Source: Geobacter sp. (lineage in GTDB: Bacteria; Desulfobacterota; Desulfuromonadia; Geobacterales; Geobacteraceae). Taken from it: a stretch of 64,000 nt of DNA. The notes under the pieces are model-generated. The model saw nothing but the letters and a program-made list of their open reading frames with translations. It was not told the DNA's origin and ran no database searches. The first letter of the stretch is position 1, and every line of letters starts with the position of its first letter. The position numbers were made by a program, and so were the translations under genes. The stretch lies in contig DNJC01000089.1 of the NCBI GenBank assembly GCA_003490025.1, forward strand, positions 55,553 to 119,552. Direction: 5' to 3'. Of this stretch, positions 18,182 to 28,235 are shown piece after piece.

Positions 18182-19225
18182 ATGATACGCGTTCTCATAG
18201 TAGAAGACTCGCGGGTCGAGCAAGAATGGCTCTCTCATATCCTCTCCTCCGATCCGCAGATCACGGTAGTCGGGATCGCGAATCACGGTGAAGAGGCGCT
18301 TTCCTTAATGGAACGGCTGAAGCCGGATATCGTCACCATGGATATCCACATGCCGAAGTTGAACGGCTTCGACACGACGCGCCAGATCATGGAGAGCAAT
18401 CCGCTGCCGATCATCATCGTCAGTGGAAGTTACAACGCCAATGATGTGCACAAGTCGTTTGACGCCATGGAAGCGGGTGCGCTGGCCATCGTGAGGAAGC
18501 CGCCGGGATTAGGGCACCCCGACTACCCGAATGATGCCGCCGAGCTGATCAAAACCGTGAAAATGATGAGCGAGATAAAGGTTGTCAGACGCTGGCCCAA
18601 GCTTCGCACAGAGGCGCAAGTTCCGCCTCCTCGCACGGTCGCGGCCAAGGTTACTTCGGACAAGATCCGGGTAGTGGCCATCGGCGCCTCAACAGGAGGT
18701 CCGGCCGTCATCCAGGAGATATTTTCCGCGTTACCGAAAGATCTGTCCGTGCCGATTCTGGTCGTACAGCACATGGCGCTGGGATTCATGGAAAACTTCG
18801 TAAAATGGCTCGCCTCCACCACCGGTTTTCCATCCCATATCGCCATCAATGGCGAGTACCCGGCTCCGGGCCATGCCTATTTCGCTCCGGACGGTCTCCA
18901 TATGCTGGCGGGAAGGGACGATCGCATCGTCCTCTCCACCGAGGCTCCTGAAAATGGTCTCAGACCGTCCGTGGCCCGGCTCTTCCGTTCCGTCGCCGAG
19001 ACATTCGGCTCAAACAGCGCGGGCGTGCTGCTGACCGGAATGGGAAGGGACGGCGCCGACGACCTGAAACTGCTCCGGAGCCAAGGGGCCGTGACAGTGG
19101 CGCAGGACGAGGAAAGCTCGATCATCTTCGGCATGCCTGGCGAGGCGATCAAGATCGGCGCCGCAAGCTTCATCCTGCCGCCGGAGAGGATAGCCGCGCT
19201 CATCGCCCAACTGGTTGATAAATAG
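18182..19225 (+). CDS. cheB: Chemotaxis methylesterase/response regulator CheB
   Basis: CheB demethylates or deamidates receptors when phosphorylated. This 347-residue protein has a receiver domain (Asp about 54 in VTMDIHMP) and, from about residue 160, a methylesterase domain with the catalytic serine in GASTGGP, histidine in VQHMA and aspartate in GMGRDGADD. It begins 10 bases after cheA and corresponds to WspF. The end overlaps a longer possible frame of the next gene, whose real start is downstream. Confidence 0.95.
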   Translation: MIRVLIVEDSRVEQEWLSHILSSDPQITVVGIANHGEEALSLMERLKPDIVTMDIHMPKLNGFDTTRQIMESNPLPIIIVSGSYNANDVHKSFDAMEAGALAIVRKPPGLGHPDYPNDAAELIKTVKMMSEIKVVRRWPKLRTEAQVPPPRTVAAKVTSDKIRVVAIGASTGGPAVIQEIFSALPKDLSVPILVVQHMALGFMENFVKWLASTTGFPSHIAINGEYPAPGHAYFAPDGLHMLAGRDDRIVLSTEAPENGLRPSVARLFRSVAETFGSNSAGVLLTGMGRDGADDLKLLRSQGAVTVAQDEESSIIFGMPGEAIKIGAASFILPPERIAALIAQLVDK

Positions 19226-19253
19226 CCGGGATACAGAGAAAGGGGGAGGCATC

Positions 19254-21012
<1,759 letters not shown>

Positions 21013-21032
<20 letters not shown>

Positions 21033-22467
21033 CCTGATCCTCATAGCGGAGGATAGCCCCACCCAGAGGGAAAAGTTACGACACATGCTGGAAATGCACG
21101 GTTTTCGGGTGGAGTCGTCCGCCAACGGGAAGGAGGCATTGGCCGCTCTCGAAGGGAAGAGGCCTCTGGCGGTGATCAGCGACATCGTCATGCCTGAAAT
21201 GAACGGCTACGAACTCTGCCGCCGGATCAAGGGAGACCATGAGACGCAAACCATACCGGTCATCCTGCTCACTTCGCTCTCCGATCCCGACGACGTCATC
21301 ATGGGACTGGAGTGCGGCGCCGACTATTTCGTAACGAAGCCGTACAACGAGAACTTTCTCCTCTCCCGCATCCAGCACATCCTGGCCAACAGCAACCAGG
21401 AGAACGAGCAGGGGGTCCGGATGGGATTGGAGATATTCTTTCGTGGTAAAAAATATTTCATCAACTCTGACCGCCTCCAGATCCTCAACCTGCTCCTTTC
21501 CACCTACGAAACGGCCATTCAAAACAACCAGGAGCTTGCCAACGCCACCGAGGAAATGTCAGTGCTCAATGGACAACTGGAAGAAAACATGGCGGAAATG
21601 GATTTGAAGAACCAGGAACTATTCGCCGTGAATGCCGAACTGGAAAAGCAGCAGAAAATCGTGCACGAGGCAAGAATCCAGGCGGAAGAAGCCAACCGCG
21701 CCAAGTCCGATTTCCTCGCCAATATGAGCCATGAGCTGCGCACCCCGCTCAATTCGGTAATCGGCTTCTCCGAGGTGCTGGTGGATGAGATGTTCGGCCA
21801 ACTGAACGCGAAACAGCACGAATATGTAAACAATATCCTGTTCAGCGGGCGCCATCTGCTGAACCTCATCAACGATATCCTCGATCTCGCCAAGGTGGAA
21901 GCGGGCAAGCTGGTGCTGGAACCGTCCACGGTGAAGTTCCGCGAGGTTATCGCCGGCACCCTCACCATGTTTCAGGAAAAGGCTCTTAAGCACAATTTGC
22001 GGTTCGGTCTGGAGCTTTCGGCTGATTGTGATATCGAACTGATTGCAGACGAGAGAAAACTCAAACAGATCATGTTCAACCTGCTCTCCAACGCCGTCAA
22101 ATTTACGCCCGATGGTGGAATCATACGGGTCACGGCGCAAAGAACGTCTCTTTCCGACATGCGGGCAGCGGGAAAGTACCTGCAGGGCGAAAGACAACCC
22201 GAGGCAGAGGATTTTGTGGAGATAACCGTCGAAGACAGCGGCATCGGTATCAAGCGGGAGGATATTCCAAAGCTCTTCAGGGAATTCAGCCAGCTAGACT
22301 CTCCCTGCAACAAGGAATACAAAGGTACCGGTCTTGGTCTTGCGTTGACCAAACGGCTGGTTGAACTTCACGGCGGCCAAGTGGGGGTGGAAAGTGAAAT
22401 CGGCAAGAGAAGCAGGTTTTTCTTTGCCATTCCGTTACTGCAAGAAATCACGGCGACCGGGAGTTGA
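21013..22467 (+). CDS. REC-coiled-coil-histidine kinase
   Basis: This 484-residue protein has an N-terminal receiver (Asp about 57 in VISDIVMPEMNG), a long coiled coil at about 160-230, a HisKA domain (NMSHELRTPLNSVIGFSEVL) and a HATPase with NLLSNAVKFTPDGG, DSGIGI and GTGLGLAL. It lacks the PAS domain of its neighbour, but the two kinase cores are clearly paralogous. It overlaps the preceding gene by 20 bases. No transmembrane segment is seen. Confidence 0.88.
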
Positions 22468-22470
22468 AAT

Positions 22471-22854
22471 ATGAACCGCACGATCCTTATCGTTGAAGAC
22501 AATTACAACAATCGCTTACTGATGAGCGATATCCTGAACTATCACGGCTACACGGTTCTGGAGGCGAAAAATGGCGCCGACGGGGTGGAGGAGGCCAGAA
22601 AACATGGTCCCGATCTGGTTCTCATGGATATCCAGATGCCCATCATGGACGGCTTTACCGCCGCAAAAATTCTGAAGGACGATCCGTTGACCCGGCAGCT
22701 CAGGCTCATCGCCCTTACCTCCTTTGCCATGCTTGGCGACCGGGAAAGGATACTTGCAGCCGGGTTCGACGGCTACATCGCCAAACCGATCGATACACGG
22801 GTATTTCCCCTGACCATACAAAGCTATTTCGAACGGGGCGACCATCGCGAATAA
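22471..22854 (+). CDS. Single-domain response regulator
   Basis: This 127-residue protein is a receiver domain only: acidic pair VED at residues 8-10, phosphoacceptor Asp about 53 in LMDIQMPIMDG, the switch threonine in ALTSFAM, and lysine in GYIAKPID. It has no output domain, so it acts through protein contact or as a phosphate sink. It starts 3 bases after the kinase stop and its stop overlaps the surroundings of the next regulator. Sequence is of the type that follows REC-HK proteins (DivK-like) rather than CheY. Confidence 0.9.
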   Translation: MNRTILIVEDNYNNRLLMSDILNYHGYTVLEAKNGADGVEEARKHGPDLVLMDIQMPIMDGFTAAKILKDDPLTRQLRLIALTSFAMLGDRERILAAGFDGYIAKPIDTRVFPLTIQSYFERGDHRE

Positions 22855-22889
22855 TGAGGGGGACAGCAGGTTCCACCCGAGGAGGTAAC

Positions 22890-23270
22890 ATGCCGCATAC
22901 GATACTTGTAGTGGACGATAACGATCAAAACCGGGTTCTTTTTCACGATGTGCTTGTGATATCCGGATTTGACGTGCTGCTTGCGGAGAACGGCGAAGAA
23001 GCGGTCCATCTGGCGCGGGAGCATCATCCCGACCTGATCCTGATGGATATCCAGATGCCGGTCATGAACGGGCTGGATGCGGGGAAACTGCTCCGTTCCG
23101 ACCCTCGGACGAAGGATATCGGAATTTTGGCTCTTTCATGCGCCACCACGATCGATGACAAGGATGATTTTTTTGCCACCGGTTTTGACGGCTACATCGA
23201 CAAACCCATTGATATCAGAATGTTGCCGAATACGATCATAAAATATCTGGCGAGTGTCAATCGGAAATGA
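22890..23270 (+). CDS. Single-domain response regulator (second)
   Basis: This 126-residue receiver protein has VVDDND, phosphoacceptor Asp about 53 in LMDIQMPVMNG, and lysine in GYIDKPIDI. The switch position reads ALSCATT. The start ATG 22890 is chosen for its site cgaggaggt; the frame open from 22854 has none. It is the last gene of the chemosensory operon. No terminator with a T-run is visible after it, and the next gene is convergent. Confidence 0.9.
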   Translation: MPHTILVVDDNDQNRVLFHDVLVISGFDVLLAENGEEAVHLAREHHPDLILMDIQMPVMNGLDAGKLLRSDPRTKDIGILALSCATTIDDKDDFFATGFDGYIDKPIDIRMLPNTIIKYLASVNRK

Positions 23271-23338
23271 ACGAACTTGAACCACGGTGAATGCTGAGTC
23301 CTAGCCCGGTGCCGCTGCCCAACAGGACCCGGATCATC

Positions 23339-23962
23339 CTACCCTTTTGGGTGGCGGGTTTTCTTCATAAACTCTTCAACTTTTTTCTTCGGTACTCGTC
23401 CCAGTTGCTGCATCAGTGGAAAACTGACCTGCTTCAATCCATAATCAGATTTGATGTCGGATATGATGCGTAACCAGAGGTGTGCGGTCATCTCGGCATC
23501 AGCCAGGGCGCGGTGGTAAGTACCGTCCGTTTTCAACCTCTTATAGCGGACCAGGGTCTCAAGCTTATGATTTGGAGCATCCTGATAGATTCTCCTGGCC
23601 GCCAACATGGAACACGCAAACTCGTTCTTTCGTTTATGGCCGATCCTGCCGAGTTCCGAATCGAGAAATTTCGAGTCGAAAGATGCGTTGTGGGCCACCA
23701 AGTGGTGTTGGTGAATGAACTTTGCCAAGTTCCTCATGACATCTTCGATTGGCGGTGCTGTGGAGAGCATGGCGTTGGTGATACCGGTGTAATCCGCAAT
23801 AAAGGAGCTGATCTTCATGCCGGGATTCATGAGGCTGTGAAACCTGTCCACGATCTGATAATCGTGCACGAGCACGGCACCGACTTCTATCGTCCGATCA
23901 CCCATGTTCGGCGAAAGGCCAGTTGTTTCAAAGTCGATAATTACGGCAGAGAAGTTTCCCAT
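23339..23962 (-). CDS. DnaQ-like 3'-5' exonuclease (DEDDh)
   Basis: This 207-residue protein has all three exonuclease motifs: DFETTGL near residue 10 (Exo I, D and E), NASFDSKFLD near residue 93 (Exo II), and HRALADAEMTAHL near residue 150 (Exo III of the DEDDh type). It resembles the PolC/DnaQ epsilon family; as a stand-alone protein it probably trims DNA in repair. Its start overlaps the end of the upstream GIY-YIG gene by 22 bases, so the two nucleases are probably made together. Confidence 0.87.
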   Translation of the reverse strand: MGNFSAVIIDFETTGLSPNMGDRTIEVGAVLVHDYQIVDRFHSLMNPGMKISSFIADYTGITNAMLSTAPPIEDVMRNLAKFIHQHHLVAHNASFDSKFLDSELGRIGHKRKNEFACSMLAARRIYQDAPNHKLETLVRYKRLKTDGTYHRALADAEMTAHLWLRIISDIKSDYGLKQVSFPLMQQLGRVPKKKVEEFMKKTRHPKG

Positions 23963-24240
23963 TTTTCCCTCTGGTAGCTCACAGTCTGTTCCTGGGCCAC
24001 TTCTTCAATCAAGAGCATCTTTGCAGCACGGGAAAAGGATTTGACCTTTGCCTCTCTTGCCCCCGCAGAACTCCGAGAGTGTCCCTCCTCCAGAAGCACG
24101 ACCTTGACAGGTCGGCGGCCCCGGAAATACTTTGCGCCTCTTCCATCGGCATGCTGCCGGAAGCGCCTTTCGATGTTCGTGGTGATTCCAGTATAGAGGG
24201 AGTTGTCGGAGCAGAGGATGATGTAGACCTGCCAGCTCAT
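23941..24240 (-). CDS. GIY-YIG nuclease family protein (YhbQ-like)
   Basis: This 99-residue protein is a single GIY-YIG domain: VYIILCSDNSLYTGITTNI gives the two tyrosine-containing strands, then RRFRQHADGRGAKYFRGRRP with the conserved arginine and the substrate loop, and VLLEEG with the glutamate. Start ATG 24240 follows ctttggag; the upstream extension to 24297 lacks a site. It overlaps the exonuclease gene. Single-domain members of this family have been linked to DNA repair but are poorly characterised. Confidence 0.85.
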   Translation of the reverse strand: MSWQVYIILCSDNSLYTGITTNIERRFRQHADGRGAKYFRGRRPVKVVLLEEGHSRSSAGAREAKVKSFSRAAKMLLIEEVAQEQTVSYQREKWETSLP

Positions 24241-24271
24241 TTTATCTCCAAAGGGAGCAGGGGGGTCAGGT

Positions 24272-24544
24272 TCAGTTAGTTGTCTGCGAAGGGACATCGA
24301 GGCTGGTCGGCTTCGTTGCTGGATTCAGGCTTTCGCAAGCGGCATAGCACGACTGCATCCTAGCGTGGCATGATTCGTTGTGGGCAGTCTGGGCCTCAGG
24401 GTCAGGTGCAGCAGGTTGGTTTGCGCAGACGGCATACTCGGTTTCGCACGGCACTCTGCAATCCGAGTATTCGTCGGCGAAGGCGCTGGCAGACTGGATT
24501 GACGCGATCTGGCAAAAAATGAGAACGGCTACGAATTTATTCAC
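24272..24544 (-). CDS. Small secreted Cys-rich protein
   Basis: This 90-residue protein begins with a signal peptide (MNKFVAVLIFCQIA, predicted cut after SASAFA near residue 22). The mature part has cysteines in CRVPCETEYAVC and CHARMQSCYAAC, a twin Cx3C-type helical hairpin spacing. Start GTG 24544 follows ggagagggg. A strong promoter lies at 24620-24648. It is located two genes downstream of the cGAMP riboswitch but appears to have its own promoter. Function is unknown; it is periplasmic by prediction. Confidence 0.7.
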   Translation of the reverse strand: MNKFVAVLIFCQIASIQSASAFADEYSDCRVPCETEYAVCANQPAAPDPEAQTAHNESCHARMQSCYAACESLNPATKPTSLDVPSQTTN

Positions 24545-24619
24545 GTTAGTCCCCCCTCTCCTGCATGAAATGAAGATGATTTATGGAAGTTGACAGCCCG
24601 CAAGTTTTACTGAATGGGG

Positions 24620-24648
24620 ATTATAAACTGCATCAAAGTAAATTACAA
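24620..24648 (-). promoter_or_regulatory. Sigma-70 promoter for the secreted Cys-rich protein
   Basis: On the minus strand TTGTAA (24643-24648) and TATAAT (24620-24625) are separated by exactly 17 bases. This gives a start near 24613 and a leader of about 70 bases to GTG 24544. Confidence 0.6.
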
Positions 24649-24715
24649 CAGCGTCAGGTTGCTCAGCATGCCAGTGACGCAGGATGCGGGCCTTGAGTGC
24701 CACAATAACTACGGG

Positions 24716-24916
24716 CTATTTCCGAGCGAAGATATGCCTATCTTCATGGTTGCAGATGAACCCTTCACCAGAGCATAGCGAGTGATCGCAGTAATTGGGA
24801 TTTGGCCTCTTTACCTTACACTCAAAAAACCTGTCGTTAATCATCCGTGTTCTGCAAGAACTCCTGGTACTGCCTGATTTTTTAAATGCATTGAGTAGGC
24901 TCTTCAGTAAATTCAT
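24716..24916 (-). CDS. Small Cys-rich protein controlled by the cGAMP riboswitch
   Basis: This 66-residue basic protein has cysteines in SSCRTR, FFECKVK, NYCDHSLCSGEGFICNHED, giving a possible metal site in the C-terminal half. A clear ribosome binding site (agaaggag) precedes ATG 24916. The terminator of the upstream riboswitch ends 38 bases before the start, so its expression should depend on the ligand. There is no signal peptide. I do not recognise a family. Known GEMM-Ib riboswitches in Geobacter control genes for extracellular electron transfer; this target would be atypical. Confidence 0.65.
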   Translation of the reverse strand: MNLLKSLLNAFKKSGSTRSSCRTRMINDRFFECKVKRPNPNYCDHSLCSGEGFICNHEDRHIFARK

Positions 24917-24954
24917 GCCTTTACTCCTTCTGTAACGGGTAATGTTCCTTTAAT

Positions 24955-25002
24955 AAAAAAAGCCGGGGCCGAATATCGTGGCGATATTTCGGCGACCCGG
25001 CT
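24955..25002 (-). terminator. Riboswitch expression-platform terminator
   Basis: On the minus strand GCCGGG-tc-GCCGAAATATCG pairs with CGATATTCGGC-CCCGGC, then seven T follow (24961-24955). The 5' arm is the same sequence that closes the aptamer (24983-25002), so aptamer and terminator exclude each other. Confidence 0.82.
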
Positions 25003-25065
25003 GTCTCGAAGAGACCCTTAGGCTTTCCGTCCCACCCTCACGGGTGGTTTAGTATTGTCGTTATC
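24983..25065 (-). promoter_or_regulatory. GEMM-Ib riboswitch, 3',3'-cGAMP type
   Basis: Read on the minus strand, the sequence starts gataACGACAATACTAAACC, followed by hairpin CCACCCgtgaGGGTGG with a GNRA-like loop, then GACGGAAAGCCTAAGGGTCTC, and ends AGACAGCCGGGTCGCCGAAATATC. This matches the Geobacter GEMM-Ib aptamers solved with 3',3'-cGAMP at nearly every conserved position, including A in ACAATAC where c-di-GMP-selective members carry G. The closing P1 (gata/tatc) is present. Because ligand binding would sequester the terminator arm, it should be an ON switch for the gene at 24716. Confidence 0.9.
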
Positions 25066-25098
25066 TTGAGCTACCGGATCTGCTGGATTGCAGAAGCA

Positions 25099-25127
25099 AG
25101 ATAGCTTATGGCGGCCAACCGAGTCAA
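25099..25127 (-). promoter_or_regulatory. Promoter of the riboswitch transcript
   Basis: On the minus strand TTGACT (25122-25127) is followed after 17 bases by CTATCT (25099-25104). A start near 25092 would place the aptamer about 27 bases into the transcript. The -10 match is moderate. Confidence 0.5.
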
Positions 25128-25307
25128 GGGCAAACATCCGCGTTACCGTCCCCTAACACATTGACTTTCCGCGTGTCATTGCCGTGTACTCCCGCTAAGT
25201 AAGCGCCTGCTATTCCCCTTTCACAACCGCTTCATCTTGTAGTAGCGGACCATCGCCGGGACCTCCTGAGCTATCAACATTATATCCATTGGGGCAATGT
25301 AAAGTCT

Positions 25308-26762
25308 TCACACCGGAAGCTCGATGGAGAACTCGGCTCCTTCAGGGATGTTGTGTACGAAGAGCTTCCCCCCCATGATGTTTTCAATGATCATCTTGGA
25401 CATGTAGAGGCCAAGGCCGGTCCCCTGCGATTGGAACTTGGTCGTGAAATAGGGGTCGAAGATCTTGTCCAGTATCGCTTGCGGGATGCCCCCGGCATTG
25501 TCCCTGATTTTGATGACATTTCTGCCATCTTCGCAGCGACACTCTATGGAGACAACCGGTTCCGCGGTCCCTCGTTCAACCAGCACGTCCTTGGCATTGT
25601 TGAGTATGTTCAGGATCACCTGGGAAAATTCGAGGGCGAAGCCGCTCATCGGAACTGTGCCATGGTTGATGACCCGCAACGCGATCCCGCTCTGCTCATA
25701 GCTTGTCCCCACCAGGGCTACGGCCTTCTCGACCATGACGGATGGGTCGAACTCCTCTCGCTCACCGCCGGGGGTGAAGAAGCTTTGGAATGTATCGATG
25801 ATCCTGGACAGGTAATTGATCTTTTCCATGGATTTGGTGGCACAGGCTGTCAACGATTCCCGGTGCAGTTCCCCTTGCCGGCACTCAAGCAAAGACCCCT
25901 GGATCAATAATGCGAGGCTGTTGAGCGGCTGCCGCCATTGGTGGGCGATATTGCTCAACAGCTCTCCCATCGCCGCCAGGCGCGCGTTGTGAAACAGCAT
26001 GCGGTCCTTCTGGAGATTCTTTTCGACCTCCTCGGTAACTCGCTGCTCAAGCTCCGCATTGAGGGCTTGCATCTCCTCCTCCGCCCGTTTTCGATCGGTG
26101 ATGTCCAGCAACGTTCCGATCACGGCCGGCTTCCCTTGAATGACGGTCCGGCTGCCAAAAACTTCTATGAAAACGATCTCCTTGTCCTTCCTCACGCCAC
26201 GGAATTCGTAATGGATGGAATGCTGTTCATCGGTCAGCCTCTTCTGCAGGTTGTCCCTTACCAGTGGCCAATCCTCCTCAAGCACGAGAAGACGGGGAGC
26301 TATCTTGTCCACCAACTCTTCAACCCTGTAACCGAAGATCTCGGCCATTTTGGGGTTCACGTACCTGAAAAAGGAATCCTGGATGATGTAAATGCCCGCG
26401 AGCGCATCTTCCGAAAGGCTTCTGAATCTGTTTTCCGATTCGACAAGCCGCGCCTCTGCGTGCAGGTGCTTTCTGATATTGACGAGGAGCAAAACGATGA
26501 TCAGCATTGCAGTCGCAAACCCGGCTATGCTTCCCCGGACAAGCCACTTGTTGGATTGGTAAAAAGAGCCGGTCGAGGTAAGGCCGTTGTCGTACGACTG
26601 CAATGCGAGGATGCCATCTCCGGTTTGGCAGGATGCATTCGTGACCAGGAGGAGCATCAACAGGAGGCAGAACAGCAACACACTGGAGGGGAACCGCTTG
26701 AAGTCCGCATTTTGGAGTTCACTCTTCATATTTTCTCGCAGATGCTGCGCCACCAGCGCCAT
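25308..26762 (-). CDS. Membrane-bound PAS sensor histidine kinase
   Basis: This 484-residue kinase has a hydrophobic segment at residues 25-45, possibly a signal anchor, and another at 75-95 (SIAGFATAMLIIVLLLVNI), leaving a short periplasmic loop. A PAS domain at about 108-230 ends with LLDITDRKRAEEE. A coiled coil precedes an unusual HisKA with the phosphoacceptor in NIAHQWRQPLNSL, typical of the HWRQPL class. The HATPase has NILNNAKD, DNAGGIP and GTGLGLYMSKMI. No response regulator is adjacent, so it is an orphan. Because the riboswitch unit lies just downstream on the same strand, read-through is possible. Confidence 0.88.
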   Translation of the reverse strand: MALVAQHLRENMKSELQNADFKRFPSSVLLFCLLLMLLLVTNASCQTGDGILALQSYDNGLTSTGSFYQSNKWLVRGSIAGFATAMLIIVLLLVNIRKHLHAEARLVESENRFRSLSEDALAGIYIIQDSFFRYVNPKMAEIFGYRVEELVDKIAPRLLVLEEDWPLVRDNLQKRLTDEQHSIHYEFRGVRKDKEIVFIEVFGSRTVIQGKPAVIGTLLDITDRKRAEEEMQALNAELEQRVTEEVEKNLQKDRMLFHNARLAAMGELLSNIAHQWRQPLNSLALLIQGSLLECRQGELHRESLTACATKSMEKINYLSRIIDTFQSFFTPGGEREEFDPSVMVEKAVALVGTSYEQSGIALRVINHGTVPMSGFALEFSQVILNILNNAKDVLVERGTAEPVVSIECRCEDGRNVIKIRDNAGGIPQAILDKIFDPYFTTKFQSQGTGLGLYMSKMIIENIMGGKLFVHNIPEGAEFSIELPV

Positions 26763-27018
26763 TCATGTGCCTTCGCCCGAAACCACGTCGGTTCGGTTTA
26801 CATTTGCCTGTCCATCATTATAAAGCATGTTGGCGACTGTGGGAGCTTCGACCCCAACTACACCTGCCTTCGTCGCGGCGTCAAACCCGTCTGGGACACT
26901 AGACTGACGTGCGTTCCCCTGTAGCCAGGGGAAAAATGCCCCCCCTCGCTGGACAACATAAACCACAGATGCTAGCATTAATTCATTCTAATCATACACA
27001 AAGAGGAGGTGATTATCC

Positions 27019-27675
27019 GTGTCAGCGATCCCGGAAATTTTAGAAACAAGCTTCAACGATCTGAGCATCAACGACTTCATCGTAAGGGTGAGGTTCATAG
27101 CGGACAAGCAGGAGGTGCACTCTGCCTTCAAGGATTGTCCCGAGTATGTTTCGAGGGCGGACAAGCTGAGGCAGATGGCTGACAACTTGGCAGTGCTCCG
27201 CGATCGGTCGGCCGGTGGCGACCGGCAAATGAGAGAGGAAAAGATTGCGGCTTGGGATGCCACGAAGTTAGCCCTGTCGATGAATGCCTCTCACCTCGTC
27301 ATGCTTTCTCTGCACAGGAATGACTCGAGCATCCTGCTCAACGCCGGCTTCGATCAGAAACACAAAGGGCACTCCATTAAAACCACGACCAATCTTCTGG
27401 AGGCGCCGCCGGAAGCCAGTCCGAAACATGGTTCAGTGTCAGGGACCGTGGTTATTGTGGTAAAGCGCGCGAAAAACACGGCAAGCTATGAGCTGCAGAT
27501 GACCGATCACGATCCCGGCGATGAAGCATCGTGGGGCAGCCTGGGAATCTACTCCAGGGCCCGCACCGAGCTGAAAAATTTGGAGCCGGCAAAGAGGCTG
27601 TACTTCAGGGTCAGGTACCATGACGCAGGTCGCACCAGCCAGTGGTCCGCGACGGCCTCCATCATCGTATTGTAA
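27019..27675 (+). CDS. Fibronectin type III-like conserved protein
   Basis: This 218-residue protein has a helical N-terminal part (about 110 residues) and a C-terminal beta domain of about 85 residues with VVKRAKNTASYELQMTD, then LKNLEPAKRLYFRVRYHD and SQWSATASIIVL, the pattern of a fibronectin type III fold. There is no signal peptide. Start GTG 27019 has a near-perfect ribosome binding site (gaggaggtga). Similar proteins recur in Geobacter genomes without known function. A strong terminator follows. Confidence 0.7.
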   Translation: MSAIPEILETSFNDLSINDFIVRVRFIADKQEVHSAFKDCPEYVSRADKLRQMADNLAVLRDRSAGGDRQMREEKIAAWDATKLALSMNASHLVMLSLHRNDSSILLNAGFDQKHKGHSIKTTTNLLEAPPEASPKHGSVSGTVVIVVKRAKNTASYELQMTDHDPGDEASWGSLGIYSRARTELKNLEPAKRLYFRVRYHDAGRTSQWSATASIIVL

Positions 27676-27698
27676 GAAATCATATCCAATCAAATGAC

Positions 27699-27737
27699 AA
27701 ACGCGGCTGCCTCTACGAGGCAGCCGCGTTTCTTTTT
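27699..27737 (+). terminator. Rho-independent terminator of the FnIII-like gene
   Basis: AAACGCGGCTGCCTC tac GAGGCAGCCGCGTTT is a perfect 15-bp stem (27699-27731), followed by tcttttt. Confidence 0.9.
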
Positions 27738-27779
27738 GTGAAACAGGAGGATCTTTCTACACATCGGGACAAACTGCAG

Positions 27780-28235
27780 ACTTTCACCGACTTCGGACCA
27801 GGCTGTGAAAGTTTTTCCAAAAGTTGTCGCAACTTTCATTGAACCTGAACAGTTTTTCGGAAAACGTATTCAGTTCGGCACCTGTTCAAAAAACTTTTTT
27901 AGAGACTGTCGCAACTTTCGTCAAAACCAGAACAGTTCTACGTAAAACATTTTCAGTTAGGTCCAAATTGCAAAAGTTTTTCCAACAACTGTTCCCACTT
28001 CCGTGAGAATCCGAACAGTTTTCACAAAAACAATTTCACTTCAGACCGGATCGAAAAAGTTTTACCATAACTGTCGCAACTTCCATGAAGACCAAAACAG
28101 TTTTGCGGAAAACATTTCCACTTCGCCCCGGATCGAAAAACTTTTTCCATGAATTGTCGCAACTTTTCTCAAACCAGAAACAGTTCTATGAAAACTATTT
28201 CGAGTTCGGCCCGGATTGAAAAAAATTTTCAGGCC
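27780..28235. repeat. Tandem array of ~82-bp hairpin units (5 full plus a partial)
   Basis: The word GTCGCAACTT or a close variant recurs at 27826, 27908, 27991, 28073 and 28156, a period of 82, 83, 82 and 83 bases. Units are about 60-75% alike. Each can fold: ACAGTT near the start pairs with AACTGT at the end, and GGAAAAC pairs with GTTTTTCC inside. In units where one arm differs the change is often a G-T wobble, so pairing is kept. No open frame spans the array. It stops exactly at the stop codon of the HigA-like gene. Confidence 0.8.

Noticed and set aside
26763..26978. Minus-strand ORF upstream of the PAS kinase
   Set aside because: It has no start signal and directly abuts the kinase start; it looks like leader sequence open by chance.
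27780..28235. CRISPR array
   Set aside because: The 82-bp units vary throughout and have no constant repeat with unique spacers; no cas genes are near.
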